A stretch of 64,000 bases of DNA from Shewanella phaeophyticola. Lineage in GTDB: Bacteria; Pseudomonadota; Gammaproteobacteria; Enterobacterales; Shewanellaceae. The first letter of the stretch is position 1. Every line of letters starts with the position of its first letter. The DNA lies in contig NZ_JAODOQ010000001.1 of NCBI RefSeq assembly GCF_025398315.1, positions 3,844,001 through 3,908,000 of the forward strand, written 5' to 3'. Positions 40,497 through 50,197 of the stretch are shown in pieces. Below the pieces are notes generated by a model. The model saw only the letters and a list, made by a program, of their open reading frames with translations. It had not been told where the DNA came from and ran no database searches. Both the position numbers and the translations under genes were made by a program.

Positions 40497-41111
40497 ATGA
40501 GTCGCGACTACGCAAACCGCAAACCTAAGGGAAGCAAACCCACTAAAAGCCGCGCAACCAAGCGTAAAAAAGCGCCGGCGCGCAGCTTTTCGTATTTGTC
40601 TGTATTTGTTGTTGTCGCGCTTGTTATCGGCTTTGGTTACTTTTTATGGTCGATAAACGGCAGCTCAGACATCCAGGTGACAGAGCCCGCCCAGCAACCT
40701 AAAAAGAAAACCGTACAAGCTGAAACTGAAACTGCGCCGACACCTGCGGCCAAAAAAGTGGTTAAGCCAGACCCCAATGCATTACCACCTAAACCGCAAG
40801 AGCAATGGACCTATCTTGAAGAGTTAGAAAACAAAGAAGTTGAAATTGACTTGCCTGCAACAGGCGTGGTTTCAAGCGGTATTTATCAAATGCAATGCGG
40901 CTCGTTTAGGCAAGAGTCACAAGCAAATGAAATGAAAGCCCGCATAGCATTTCAAGGCATGGAAGCGCAAGTGCGACGCAGCGAAGGCACAAATGGGATT
41001 TGGTACCGCGTAGTATTAGGGCCTTTCCCCAACAAACGCGAAGCTGAAACTAACCGCCATAAAATGCAAAAGTCAGGCATTAACACCTGTCAAATTTGGT
41101 TATGGCAATAG
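40497..41111 (+). CDS. FtsN-like SPOR-domain cell division protein
   Basis: A bitopic protein of 204 residues: basic cytosolic N-terminus (MSRDYANRKPKGSKPTKS), one helix (about 34-52, YLSVFVVVALVIGFGYFL), a Lys/Pro/Ala-rich linker and a C-terminal SPOR domain (about 128-202, YQMQCGSFRQESQANEM to the end) that binds septal peptidoglycan. The layout equals short FtsN proteins found beside argS and hslVU in gammaproteobacteria. It starts 2 bases after argS, suggesting co-transcription, and is followed by a strong terminator. Confidence 0.85.
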   Translation: MSRDYANRKPKGSKPTKSRATKRKKAPARSFSYLSVFVVVALVIGFGYFLWSINGSSDIQVTEPAQQPKKKTVQAETETAPTPAAKKVVKPDPNALPPKPQEQWTYLEELENKEVEIDLPATGVVSSGIYQMQCGSFRQESQANEMKARIAFQGMEAQVRRSEGTNGIWYRVVLGPFPNKREAETNRHKMQKSGINTCQIWLWQ

Positions 41112-41146
41112 CGCTTTTCAATCGACTAACGCGATAAACTTTCATC

Positions 41147-41175
41147 AGCCCTGTTCACTTGAACGGGGCTTTTTT
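41147..41175 (+). terminator. Terminator after the argS-SPOR pair
   Basis: A 10-bp stem (AGCCCTGTTC with GAACGGGGCT, one G-U pair), loop ACTT, then a run of six T. It lies 36 bases past the SPOR gene stop. Confidence 0.9.
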
Positions 41176-41269
41176 AATGCTGTCCTTGATATCTATCATT
41201 TTGGCTCCATATCCATTTTAATCATGAATCAACAATTGCATTCGTTGATGCATTAAAAGAGGATTTACC

Positions 41270-41794
41270 GTGACTACAATCGTATCCGTACGCCGCAATA
41301 ATCAAGTTGTCATCGCAGGCGATGGCCAAGTATCTTTAGGCAATACCGTCATGAAAGGCAACGCGCGTAAAGTGCGTCGCTTGTATCATAATAAGGTATT
41401 AGCTGGTTTTGCAGGCGGTACTGCCGATGCATTTACTCTTTTTGAGCGCTTTGAAGCCAAGCTCGAAATGCATCAAGGTCATTTATTAAAGTCAGCTGTT
41501 GAGCTCGCCAAAGATTGGCGTACCGACAGAATGCTGCGCAAACTCGAAGCCATGTTAGTGGTGGCTGATGGTGAAGCCTCATTAATTATTACCGGTAACG
41601 GCGATGTCGTGCAGCCAGAATACGACTTAGTGGCCATTGGCTCTGGTGGTAACTATGCCCAAGCCTCAGCACTCGCCCTATTGCAAAATACCGAACTCAG
41701 CGCTGAAGAAATTGCTGAAAAATCGCTGACCATTGCCGGCGACATTTGCGTATTTACAAACCAATTCAAAACTATCGAAAAGTTAGACTACTAA
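41270..41794 (+). CDS. hslV: ATP-dependent protease peptidase subunit HslV
   Basis: The proteasome-like threonine peptidase of the HslUV (ClpQY) complex. The catalytic Thr follows the initiator (MTTIVSVRR). The 174-residue length and the GDGQVSLG and GSGGNYAQASALAL segments are typical. Translation starts at GTG 41270 with AGAGGA upstream, 26 bases before hslU. Substrates are misfolded proteins in the cytosol. Heat-shock sigma-32 control is usual, but I could not fix a promoter in the 158 bp after the upstream gene. Confidence 0.97.
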   Translation: MTTIVSVRRNNQVVIAGDGQVSLGNTVMKGNARKVRRLYHNKVLAGFAGGTADAFTLFERFEAKLEMHQGHLLKSAVELAKDWRTDRMLRKLEAMLVVADGEASLIITGNGDVVQPEYDLVAIGSGGNYAQASALALLQNTELSAEEIAEKSLTIAGDICVFTNQFKTIEKLDY

Positions 41795-41819
41795 TTCGAG
41801 CGTTAATAAAGGAACAGTT

Positions 41820-43145
41820 ATGTCTGAAATGACTCCACGCGAGATTGTTCACGAACTAGACTCGCATATTATCGGCCAAAAAAATGCCAAACGCTCAGTC
41901 GCCGTCGCCCTGCGTAATCGCTGGCGCCGTATGCAGCTTGAGCCGTCATTACGTCACGAAGTCACCCCTAAAAATATTTTAATGATTGGCCCAACTGGTG
42001 TCGGTAAAACCGAAATCGCCCGTCGTTTAGCCAAACTAGCTAACGCGCCATTTATTAAAGTCGAAGCGACAAAATTTACCGAAGTGGGCTATGTTGGTAA
42101 AGAAGTAGAACAAATCATTCGTGATTTAACTGACTCAGCGGTGAAAATGACCCGCGAGCAGCAAATGAAAAAATGTCGTCATCGGGCTGAAGAAATGGCC
42201 GAAGAACGTATTTTAGACGCGCTATTGCCTAAAGCAAAAGATGATTGGGACACTGAACCAAAAGACGACTCAAACACCCGTCAAGTATTCCGCAAAAAAC
42301 TGCGTGAAGGCCAATTAGACGACAAAGAAATTGAAATCGATGTAGCTGCGCCACAAATTGGCGTTGAAATCATGTCACCACCAGGCATGGAAGAAATGAC
42401 CAACCAGCTACAAGGGTTATTCCAAAACCTTGGTCAAAGCACCTCAAAACGCAAAAAACTTAAGATTAAAGATGCTTATAAGCAGCTAGTTGAAGATGAA
42501 GCAGCCAAGCTGGTTAATCAAGAAGATCTTAAAGAGCAAGCCATCGAACTTGTTGAGCAAAATGGTATTGTGTTTTTAGACGAAATCGACAAAATCTGTA
42601 AGCGCGGCGAAAGCTCAGGCTCAGATGTGTCGCGTGAAGGTGTGCAACGTGATTTACTGCCATTAGTTGAAGGTTGCACTGTGACAACGAAACACGGCAT
42701 GGTGAAAACCGACCATATTTTATTTATTGCCTCGGGCGCGTTCCAGATGTCAAAACCATCGGACTTAATCCCAGAGCTTCAAGGTCGTTTGCCTATTCGT
42801 GTTGAGTTAGACGCCCTTACCGCCAGTGATTTTAAGCGAATTCTTACTGAGCCACATGCATCGTTAACTGAACAGTACATCGCATTAATGGCGACAGAAG
42901 GCGTCACGATAGAATTTGCAGAGTCAGGCATTGAACGCATTGCAGAAGCCGCATGGCAAGTCAATGAGCGCACTGAAAATATTGGTGCTCGCCGTTTGCA
43001 TACTGTGATGGAAAAACTGATGGAAGAAATCTCTTACGATGCGTCTGAAAAATCAGGTTCAACGTTTATCATCGATGCGCAATATGTTAACGATCACCTT
43101 GATACCTTGGTACAAGATGAAGATTTAAGCCGCTTTATTCTATAA
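41820..43145 (+). CDS. hslU: ATP-dependent protease ATPase subunit HslU
   Basis: The AAA+ unfoldase of HslUV, 441 residues. The N-terminal MTPREIVHELDSHIIGQ, Walker A GPTGVGKTE (about 57-65), the intermediate domain (about 110-235), Walker B VFLDEIDK (about 250-257), and the C-terminal DLSRFIL that docks into HslV are all present. AAAGGAA lies before the ATG. It is intact and co-transcribed with hslV. Confidence 0.97.
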   Translation: MSEMTPREIVHELDSHIIGQKNAKRSVAVALRNRWRRMQLEPSLRHEVTPKNILMIGPTGVGKTEIARRLAKLANAPFIKVEATKFTEVGYVGKEVEQIIRDLTDSAVKMTREQQMKKCRHRAEEMAEERILDALLPKAKDDWDTEPKDDSNTRQVFRKKLREGQLDDKEIEIDVAAPQIGVEIMSPPGMEEMTNQLQGLFQNLGQSTSKRKKLKIKDAYKQLVEDEAAKLVNQEDLKEQAIELVEQNGIVFLDEIDKICKRGESSGSDVSREGVQRDLLPLVEGCTVTTKHGMVKTDHILFIASGAFQMSKPSDLIPELQGRLPIRVELDALTASDFKRILTEPHASLTEQYIALMATEGVTIEFAESGIERIAEAAWQVNERTENIGARRLHTVMEKLMEEISYDASEKSGSTFIIDAQYVNDHLDTLVQDEDLSRFIL

Positions 43146-43309
43146 GACTTAAGCTTAAATCTGGCTGCGTGTAGATGCACTATGTATCGACACAAACTGA
43201 TGGGCATTAAACATCACAAATAGGCTTAACAACAATAGGATTAACAGCAAAGTCGCGTATGATGATAATCTGCGATTTAGCGTTAATCCTTTTTTTTATA
43301 GGTATTCCC

Positions 43310-43696
43310 ATGACTCAATCAACGCCAACAGTTAGTGGTATTAAGCTTAAGCGCCAATCTAAGTTATTAGAAGTCACATTTGATAACGGCCAAACCTACA
43401 ACATCAGCTGTGAAATGCTCCGCGTATACTCTCCATCGGCAGAAGTACAGCGTCATGGCAACCCAATATTGGTCACTCACAAGAAAGCGGTAAATATCAA
43501 AGCGCTCGAACCTGTGGGTCATTATGCGGTAAAAATCACCTTTGATGATGGTCACGATACCGGCTTGTATTCGTGGCAGGTACTATACAACTTATGCAGT
43601 AATCAAGCAGAGTTGTGGCAGCAATATTTAGCCAGGTTACGGGCAGAGAAAGGTTCACGCGAACCATTAATTGATATGAATATTAAGTATTCGTAG
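43310..43696 (+). CDS. DUF971 (gamma-butyrobetaine hydroxylase-like N-terminal) protein
   Basis: A small cytosolic protein of 128 residues, with the motifs LLEVTFDNGQTYNISCEMLRVYSPSAEV and ITFDDGHDTGLYSW, given here only as family landmarks, that define the DUF971/GBBH-like N-terminal domain. I chose the ATG at 43310. An upstream ATG at 43259 would add 17 hydrophobic residues not seen in relatives. DUF971 genes often follow hslVU in gammaproteobacteria. Related domains bind iron-sulfur clusters in some proteins, but no role is proven here. Confidence 0.85.
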   Translation: MTQSTPTVSGIKLKRQSKLLEVTFDNGQTYNISCEMLRVYSPSAEVQRHGNPILVTHKKAVNIKALEPVGHYAVKITFDDGHDTGLYSWQVLYNLCSNQAELWQQYLARLRAEKGSREPLIDMNIKYS

Positions 43697-43799
43697 CAGT
43701 AGTCGCGTTAACCCTTTGCTTAACTTTACTCATCATGATCAGCGGTTGACACTCAAACGATTAATCTAGGTATTATGGTTCAATCGTAATGAGGTTTTT

Positions 43800-44027
43800 A
43801 TGAAACAGTTAATCCCCACACCAGCATCAAAAGTTAAAGTATTGCTAGTAATAATGACCTTGGTTAGCTTAAGTGGTTGCGCTCCATTTTTTCACCGAGG
43901 ACACTTAGTGCCCCCTGTAAATAAAGTTGCCACCCCAAAAATAACCGTCGTCAAACCAATAGCATATAACATCGCCAACGTTGATAACGTGCATAAAAAG
44001 GATGTCGTTATCATTCGAAAACGTTAA
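43800..44027 (+). CDS. Small predicted lipoprotein
   Basis: A 75-residue product with a clear lipobox (SLSGC, Cys27) after a hydrophobic stretch of about 15 residues. The remaining 48 residues are basic and Val/Pro/Lys-rich with no recognised domain. GAGG lies eight bases before the ATG. It stands alone between the DUF971 gene and a terminator shared with acnB. The lack of a known family makes the function unknown, but signal, start site and terminator support a real gene. Confidence 0.65.
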   Translation: MKQLIPTPASKVKVLLVIMTLVSLSGCAPFFHRGHLVPPVNKVATPKITVVKPIAYNIANVDNVHKKDVVIIRKR

Positions 44028-44040
44028 AAAACCCAAATAA

Positions 44041-44064
44041 AATGCCAGCTATTTTGCTGGCATT
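44041..44064. terminator. Bidirectional terminator between lipoprotein gene and acnB
   Basis: AATGCCAGC pairs with GCTGGCATT around a six-base loop (TATTTT), between two converging genes. The A-rich stretch on the plus-strand left side gives a U-tract for acnB; the U-tract for the lipoprotein gene is weaker. Confidence 0.8.
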
Positions 44065-44092
44065 TGTAGTTCAACAATTAACTCGTTCAGGC

Positions 44093-46689
44093 TTAAACAG
44101 CTGCTTGAAAAATCACACTGTCAGCTTTCTTAGTGTAAGAGTCGATTTGATCGAAGTTCAAGTAACGGTAAGTATCAGCTGCAGTTGCATCTAATTCTTT
44201 CGCGTATTCTTGATACTCTTGTGGAGAAGGTAGACGACCTAACAAGGCTGCTACAGCCGCTAACTCAGCGGATGCTAAGTAAACGTTTGCCCCCGTACCT
44301 AAACGGTTAGGGAAGTTACGCGTTGAAGTAGAAACAACCGTTGAACCTTCAGCAACACGTGCTTGGTTACCCATACACAGAGAACAACCTGGGATCTCGA
44401 TGCGAGCACCGACACGACCGAAGATTGAGTAGTAACCTTCTTCCGTTAACTGGTCGCGATCCATCTTAGTTGGAGGCGCAATCCATAAACGTGTTGGCAA
44501 TGTTTTAGCAAACTTGTCTAACATCTTACCGGTTGCACGGAAGTGACCGATGTTTGTCATACAAGACCCCACGAACACTTCGTCAATCTTAGTGTCTGCA
44601 ACGCTTGATAATAATACTGCATCATCAGGATCGTTTGGTGCACAAAGGATTGGCTCTTTAATGTCGTTTAAGTCGATTTCGATAATTTCAGCATATTCTG
44701 CATCTTTATCCGCTTCCATCAACTCAGGGTTAGCAATCCACTCTTGCATTGCGAGAATACGACGTTCGATGGTACGGCGATCGCCATAACCTTCACTGAT
44801 CATCCACTTTAACATCACGATGTTAGAGTTTAGATACTCAATGATTGGCTCTTTGTCTAACTTAATAGTACAACCAGCAGCACTCCGCTCTGCAGATGCA
44901 TCAGACAGTTCGAATGCTTGCTCAACTTTCAGTTTTTCAAGACCTTCGATTTCTAATACGCGGCCAGAGAAAGCATTAATTTTGCCTTTTTTCTCAACCG
45001 TTAACAGACCCATTTCAATCGCCTTTAACGGGATAGCATGTACTAGGTCACGTAGTGTGATACCTGGTTGCATGGTACCTTTAAAGCGAACCAAAACTGA
45101 TTCTGGCATATCAAGAGGCATCACACCTGTTGCTGCAGCAAATGCTACTAGACCAGAACCGGCTGGGAATGAAATACCAATTGGGAAACGAGTATGTGAA
45201 TCACCACCAGTACCTACGGTATCAGGTAGTAGCATACGGTTTAACCAAGAGTGAATAACACCATCACCTGGACGCAGTGCAACACCGCCACGGTTCATGA
45301 TGAAATCAGGCAGTTTGTGGTGTGTTTCAACGTCAACTGGCTTTGGATAAGCCGCTGTGTGACAGAATGACTGCATGGTTAAATCAGCACTAAAACCTAA
45401 ACAGGCTAAGTCTTTTAACTCATCGCGTGTCATTGGGCCTGTAGTATCTTGCGAGCCTACTGAGGTCATTTTAGGTTCGCAATATTGGCCAGGACGAATA
45501 CCTTTCACGCCACATGCTTTACCGACCATTTTTTGTGCGAGGGTAAAGCCCTTGTCTGATGCAACAACATCTTCAGGACGAACAAATACGTCAGATGCTG
45601 GTAAACCTAAAGTTTCACGTGCGCGATCTGTTAAGCCGCGTCCAATGATCAATGGAATACGACCACCAGCACGAACTTCGTCTAACAATACGTCAGTTTT
45701 AAGCTCGAACGTAGAGATAACTTCGTCAGTACCGCCACGCTTAACTACGCCTTCATATGGATAAATGTCGATAACATCGCCCATTTCCATATTATCAACG
45801 TTTAGCTCAATCGGTAATGCGCCTGCATCTTCCATAGTGTTGAAGAAAATAGGTGCAATTTTGTTACCTAAACAGAAACCACCAGCACGCTTGTTAGGTA
45901 CGTAAGGGATATCATCACCCATGAACCACAATACTGAGTTAGTTGCTGATTTACGTGAAGAACCGGTACCTACAACGTCACCAACATAAACAAGTGGATG
46001 ACCTTTTTCTTTTAAGGCTTCGATCTCTTTGATTGGTTCACTTCGCCAGACACATCAGGTACGATACCGTCACGGGCGTTTTTCAACATGGCTAATGCAT
46101 GTAATGGGATATCTGGACGAGACCATGCATCAGGTGCTGGAGACAGGTCATCAGTGTTGGTTTCACCCGCCACTTTAAATACAGTCAAGGTCACTTTGTC
46201 AGCAAGCTTTGGACGGTTTAGGAACCAATCCGCATTTGCCCAAGCTTCAACCACTTGTTTAGCTGACTCATTGCCAGCTTGCATTTTTTCTACCACGTCG
46301 TGGTATGCATCAAACATCAATAATGTGTTTGATAATGCTTTAACAGCCAGTGGTGCTAATGCTGGAGTTTCTAATTGAGCAATTAACGGCTCAATGTTGT
46401 AACCGCCTTGCATAGTGCCTAATAACTCAACTGCACGTTCAGCTGATAAAATAGGTGATTTTACAGTGCCTTTTGCCACTGCGTCTAAGAATGCCGCTTT
46501 CACATAGGCAGCTTCATCAACACCTGGTGGGATACGGTTTTCTAATAAGTCGAGGACAACCGCCTCTTCCCCAGCAGGAGGAGTCTCAACTAATTTTACT
46601 AATTCAGCCACTTGTTGTGCATCTAATGGCTTAGGGACAACACCCTCTGCAGCACGTTCTGCGACGTGTTTACGATATGCTTCTAGCAC
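44093..46689 (-). CDS. acnB: Aconitate hydratase B, frameshifted
   Basis: The main TCA-cycle aconitase, interconverting citrate and isocitrate with a [4Fe-4S] cluster; the apo form binds mRNA. The N-terminal HEAT-like domain (MLEAYRKHVAERAAEGVVPKP, first residues) is followed by the swivel domain and the cluster-binding region with GSCMTNIGH and GCSLCMGNQARV, then TSTRNFPNRLG. The frame breaks near 46037, between SGEV and PIKEIEALKEK, with a CC run at the break. The restored protein is about 865 residues, the normal size. The promoter region upstream has a candidate CRP site. Confidence 0.95.
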
Positions 46690-46779
46690 GGCAACATTCC
46701 TCTTTGTTTGACGCCTAACGGCGAAACTCAGCGCACATATTGTTACGCTGATAATTCCACAGGTTCGGGCTTGAAATCC

Positions 46780-46825
46780 GATGTTTAGTATACTACAGCT
46801 TTATAAAAGTATGAATCAGATCACA
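46780..46825 (-). promoter_or_regulatory. acnB promoter with overlapping candidate CRP site
   Basis: On the minus strand a -10 hexamer TATACT (46787-46792) is 17 bases from TTCATA (46810-46815). The 16-mer TGTGATCTGATTCATA (46810-46825) fits TGTGA-N6-TCACA with one mismatch and covers the -35. The start would be near 46780, about 90 bases upstream of the ATG. The rest of the 405-base gap (46690-47094) is AT-rich and otherwise shows nothing I can name. Confidence 0.5.
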
Positions 46826-47094
46826 CTGTTAGAAGCTTTAAATCAACTCGATTTATCCAGCTAAAAATCAATTTAACGCCTCTGGTGATAAATTAAAATT
46901 AGACAATAGTTTGAAACAGGCTAAAAAACATTTAAATACATAAACTTAAATCTAGCCTGTTGATTGAACTTTTACGTGAATAAATATCGACTTTTGAGAT
47001 GAAATATTTTTTAAAAACTTGTGCATGAGTTGTATCTAAACCACAAGATCGCGATAATTAATGCCTAAATGAGGTGATTTAAGGAGCTTGTGCG

Positions 47095-47760
47095 GTGTCG
47101 ACCCAAATTAAAGCGGTAATTTTTGATATGGATGGAATTTTGATCGATTCAGAGCCCGCCTGGCAACTTGCTGAACAAACTGTATTGAACAGCCTTGGGC
47201 TTAATTTGACTCTTGAACAAGTTGAGCAAACCACCGGACTGCGAATTGACCAAGTGGTGAGTTATTGGTATCAGCGCTTTCCTTGGCCTCATTATGACAA
47301 CATGGACACCGCCAATAAGATAGTGAATGAAGTCATTGCGCAAATTAGCGCAACAGGTGAGCCAATGTTAGGCGTGATTGACTCACTAGAAGCATGCAAA
47401 CGACTTGGGCTTAAAATCGGCCTAGCCACATCATCGTCATCACGAATAATTAACGCTGTGCTCGATAAGCTCGCCATTGGCCATTATTTTGAAGCACTAG
47501 AGTCAGCAGAGAACTTAGCTTATGGTAAACCACACCCTGAAGTGTATTTAAACTGCGCTAACGCGTTGGATATTGCCCCGAGTCAATGTCTCGCCATTGA
47601 AGACTCGTTTAATGGCCTTATTGCTGCCCGTGCAGCCACGATGCAAACCGTGGCTATTCCTGCGCCTCATACCGTTAACCAAGCAAAATGGGTAATAGCC
47701 CATCATCAACTCGCAGATGCAAGCCAGCTGCCTGATTTATTGCAAACAGTTAGCGCTTAA
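47095..47760 (+). CDS. HAD-superfamily sugar phosphatase (YniC/HxpB-like)
   Basis: A 221-residue haloacid dehalogenase-like phosphatase. Motif I is FDMDGILIDSEP (nucleophile Asp11, acid Asp13), motif II is ATSSSSR, and the C-terminal motif is ECLAIEDS-like (CLAIEDSFNGL). The cap domain between motifs I and II is the alpha-helical type of beta-phosphoglucomutase relatives. It resembles E. coli YniC (2-deoxyglucose-6-phosphatase). Translation starts at GTG 47095 with AAGGAG eight bases upstream. The substrate is not certain. Confidence 0.88.
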   Translation: MSTQIKAVIFDMDGILIDSEPAWQLAEQTVLNSLGLNLTLEQVEQTTGLRIDQVVSYWYQRFPWPHYDNMDTANKIVNEVIAQISATGEPMLGVIDSLEACKRLGLKIGLATSSSSRIINAVLDKLAIGHYFEALESAENLAYGKPHPEVYLNCANALDIAPSQCLAIEDSFNGLIAARAATMQTVAIPAPHTVNQAKWVIAHHQLADASQLPDLLQTVSA

Positions 47761-47784
47761 ATTCAATAACCTTTGATAAAGCAC

Positions 47785-47808
47785 AAACGGCAGCCAAGGC
47801 TGCCGTTT
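47785..47808. terminator. Bidirectional terminator between converging genes
   Basis: A perfect 11-bp stem (AAACGGCAGCC with GGCTGCCGTTT) around AA, flanked by A on the left and T on the right. It ends both the HAD phosphatase gene (plus) and the patatin gene (minus). Confidence 0.92.
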
Positions 47809-47826
47809 TCATTTGAGGCAAGTGGG

Positions 47827-50091
47827 TTAGAAATTTTTACCTAAAAACAGATAGAATGCAGTATCACCTTGGTTTGTAACCCCTAAACCAAGCGCCGCAG
47901 GGCCCCAATCAGTATCGGTACCTAAATATAAACTACTGGCATAAATTAAGTCATCTAAGTCCATTTCGCTGCGCTCAAACCACACATTACCGCCCTCTAG
48001 GCTGGCCCCTAAATATAAAGGTAAGTCGGTAATTAACACATCACGACCTAAGTCATATTGGTAAATAATCGCACTGAATATTTTATGCGCACCCACAAGG
48101 GTATCTTTACGGTAACCTGATAAATTTAAAAAGCCGCCTAACTCTGCTACGTGTAGGGTAAAGTTACCGTCATTTTCAGTGGTAGCAAATTCCATTTTAC
48201 CCACAATAGCGTGATTACCCAGCTTTAACGCCCCTTTCCAGTCGGCTTCAAATTGCCAAGCGAGATCGTCACTAAAAGTATTATCTGAACTACTGCTACC
48301 ACTATAGGACTCATCCCTTAAATAACTGACAAAAGTAAATCGATTACCGTCTGTAGGGAAGCTAATACTGTTTAAGGTGTCATAGCTAATTTTAAAGTAA
48401 GCACCCGTTGAGTGATAACTAATTGAGTCTTGTGAATTCACCTCGCTTTTGACGTGACCATTTTCACCAATAAAACCGAGCTCCATGATGCCATCAGAGT
48501 CATAGTTGTAACCTAAACCTAGCTCAAGCTGCGCAACGTTATTTTCGAGTAATAAATAACTACTGTCTTGATCAAGTACATCCCAATTTAGCATTTGGTA
48601 CTGTAAACGTGCCAGGCTATAAAAAGTTTGGTCTCGATCTAACGGTTGATAAAATTCAGTCGCTACAAGCTTGCGATAACCTAATTCTATTTCATTACGC
48701 CACTCGCCACCTTTTGGGGTGAGATCAGTCATGGTAAAGGCCAAACCCAATGTAATTGCTGAGTCTAAACTAAAGTCATCTTCCCAGTTAAAACCAGCTT
48801 GGAAATAATTAGATCCCCACGACTTCGCTTTGGTAGTAATGGTTAAAATACGCCCTTGATCTACGTCTTCAAATTCAGCATCAACTCGTTCAAATTTATT
48901 TAATGCATAAACACGGTTAATGGCATCGGCTAAATCTTCTTTGGTGAGCACGTCGCCTTTTTCAATATCGAGACGCTCACGCAATAATTTTTCACTGACT
49001 TTTGATTGATTATCAAAGGCAATTTTGTAAATGGGCTTTTTAAGTGGGTCATTCCACTGCAGGCTTTGTTGTGTTTTTTCCGCTTGATAAGCCAAATAAT
49101 CAGACTCTTTTATCGATAACGATTTGAGTTTTTCTAATTGAATTTTTGCGGCATCTTCGCCTAATTTGAGTGCCAGCGGCATAATCGAAAAGTCAGTGGT
49201 ACTGAGCACATCAATGGCAGGACGAATAAGAATATCGCGTTCTGTTAGTAGTGTTTTTTGGCGAGCCGTGCTGGCTTGAGTCAAAATGGTTGATAGCTGC
49301 TCAAGTACAGCGACTGTACTGTCGAGCCGGTCTTGGCCGACTAAAGGTGAACCAATATCAACGGCAATAATAATGTCAGCGCCCATCGCTTTAACTACAT
49401 CAACGGGCATGTTGTTGGCTATACCGCCATCAACTAACAAACGGCCATCAATAATAGCCGGTTGTAATGCACCTGGCACAGTTGCCGATGCTTGCATGGC
49501 TTGTACCACGCTACCGCTTGATAGCACAACGGCCTCACTGGTTGCTAAGTCAGTGGCAACGGCACGATAGGGAATGGCCAGATCATCAAAATCACCAAAT
49601 TGCTCAACCAAATCAGTGGAATGTCTAAGTAATAACGACATACTTTGTCCGCGTAACAACCCACTTGGTGAGGTTAAACTGTTGTCGTTATAACCAACGG
49701 TCAGTGGGATATTAAACTGGTCACGTTGTTGTTTATCACGGTAACTTAAACTCTCACGCGGAATAGTATCAGAGTAGCCGTCACTCCATTCGCCGCTAAG
49801 CATGATTTTTTCAATTTGTTCTGCGTTATAACCGAGTGCATACATGCCTGCTACGTATGCACCAATACTGGTTCCGGCAACATAGTCGACAGGGATCCGG
49901 TGCTTTTCGAGTACTTTTAATACTCCAATATGCGCGGTACCTTTTGCGCCCCCACCACTGAGTACAAGCCCAATAGTCGGTCTTTCTTTCGCTATTTTAG
50001 AAGCCGCCATTGCAGGTGGTAACACCGCACTAAAGCAAAGGCAGCTTAGCAAAAACCAACTTAGTTGATTAAAGCGCAAAATTATTTGCAT
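47827..50091 (-). CDS. PlpD-type patatin phospholipase (type Vd autotransporter)
   Basis: A 754-residue outer-membrane protein. A signal peptide (cleavage near residue 30) precedes a patatin domain: oxyanion loop SGGGAKG (45-51), nucleophile Ser75 in GTSIG, and Asp221 in DGG, the catalytic dyad. A POTRA-like segment (about 340-410, KPIYKIAFDNQSKVSEKLL) and a C-terminal 16-strand beta-barrel ending LFLGKNF follow, with a final Phe typical of barrel insertion. This architecture matches PlpD of Pseudomonas and its Fusobacterium homologue FplA, a lipolytic enzyme of secretion type Vd. The frame is intact. It stands alone. Confidence 0.88.
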   Translation of the reverse strand: MQIILRFNQLSWFLLSCLCFSAVLPPAMAASKIAKERPTIGLVLSGGGAKGTAHIGVLKVLEKHRIPVDYVAGTSIGAYVAGMYALGYNAEQIEKIMLSGEWSDGYSDTIPRESLSYRDKQQRDQFNIPLTVGYNDNSLTSPSGLLRGQSMSLLLRHSTDLVEQFGDFDDLAIPYRAVATDLATSEAVVLSSGSVVQAMQASATVPGALQPAIIDGRLLVDGGIANNMPVDVVKAMGADIIIAVDIGSPLVGQDRLDSTVAVLEQLSTILTQASTARQKTLLTERDILIRPAIDVLSTTDFSIMPLALKLGEDAAKIQLEKLKSLSIKESDYLAYQAEKTQQSLQWNDPLKKPIYKIAFDNQSKVSEKLLRERLDIEKGDVLTKEDLADAINRVYALNKFERVDAEFEDVDQGRILTITTKAKSWGSNYFQAGFNWEDDFSLDSAITLGLAFTMTDLTPKGGEWRNEIELGYRKLVATEFYQPLDRDQTFYSLARLQYQMLNWDVLDQDSSYLLLENNVAQLELGLGYNYDSDGIMELGFIGENGHVKSEVNSQDSISYHSTGAYFKISYDTLNSISFPTDGNRFTFVSYLRDESYSGSSSSDNTFSDDLAWQFEADWKGALKLGNHAIVGKMEFATTENDGNFTLHVAELGGFLNLSGYRKDTLVGAHKIFSAIIYQYDLGRDVLITDLPLYLGASLEGGNVWFERSEMDLDDLIYASSLYLGTDTDWGPAALGLGVTNQGDTAFYLFLGKNF

Positions 50092-50197
50092 AAATCATTC
50101 CGCAATTAGGTAAAAACAGCGCATTCTAACAAAATTTAACCAATACCCAAACTAATTGACTCAAGCTCATTTAAGGATATTAAGTTTAACGATAGGG

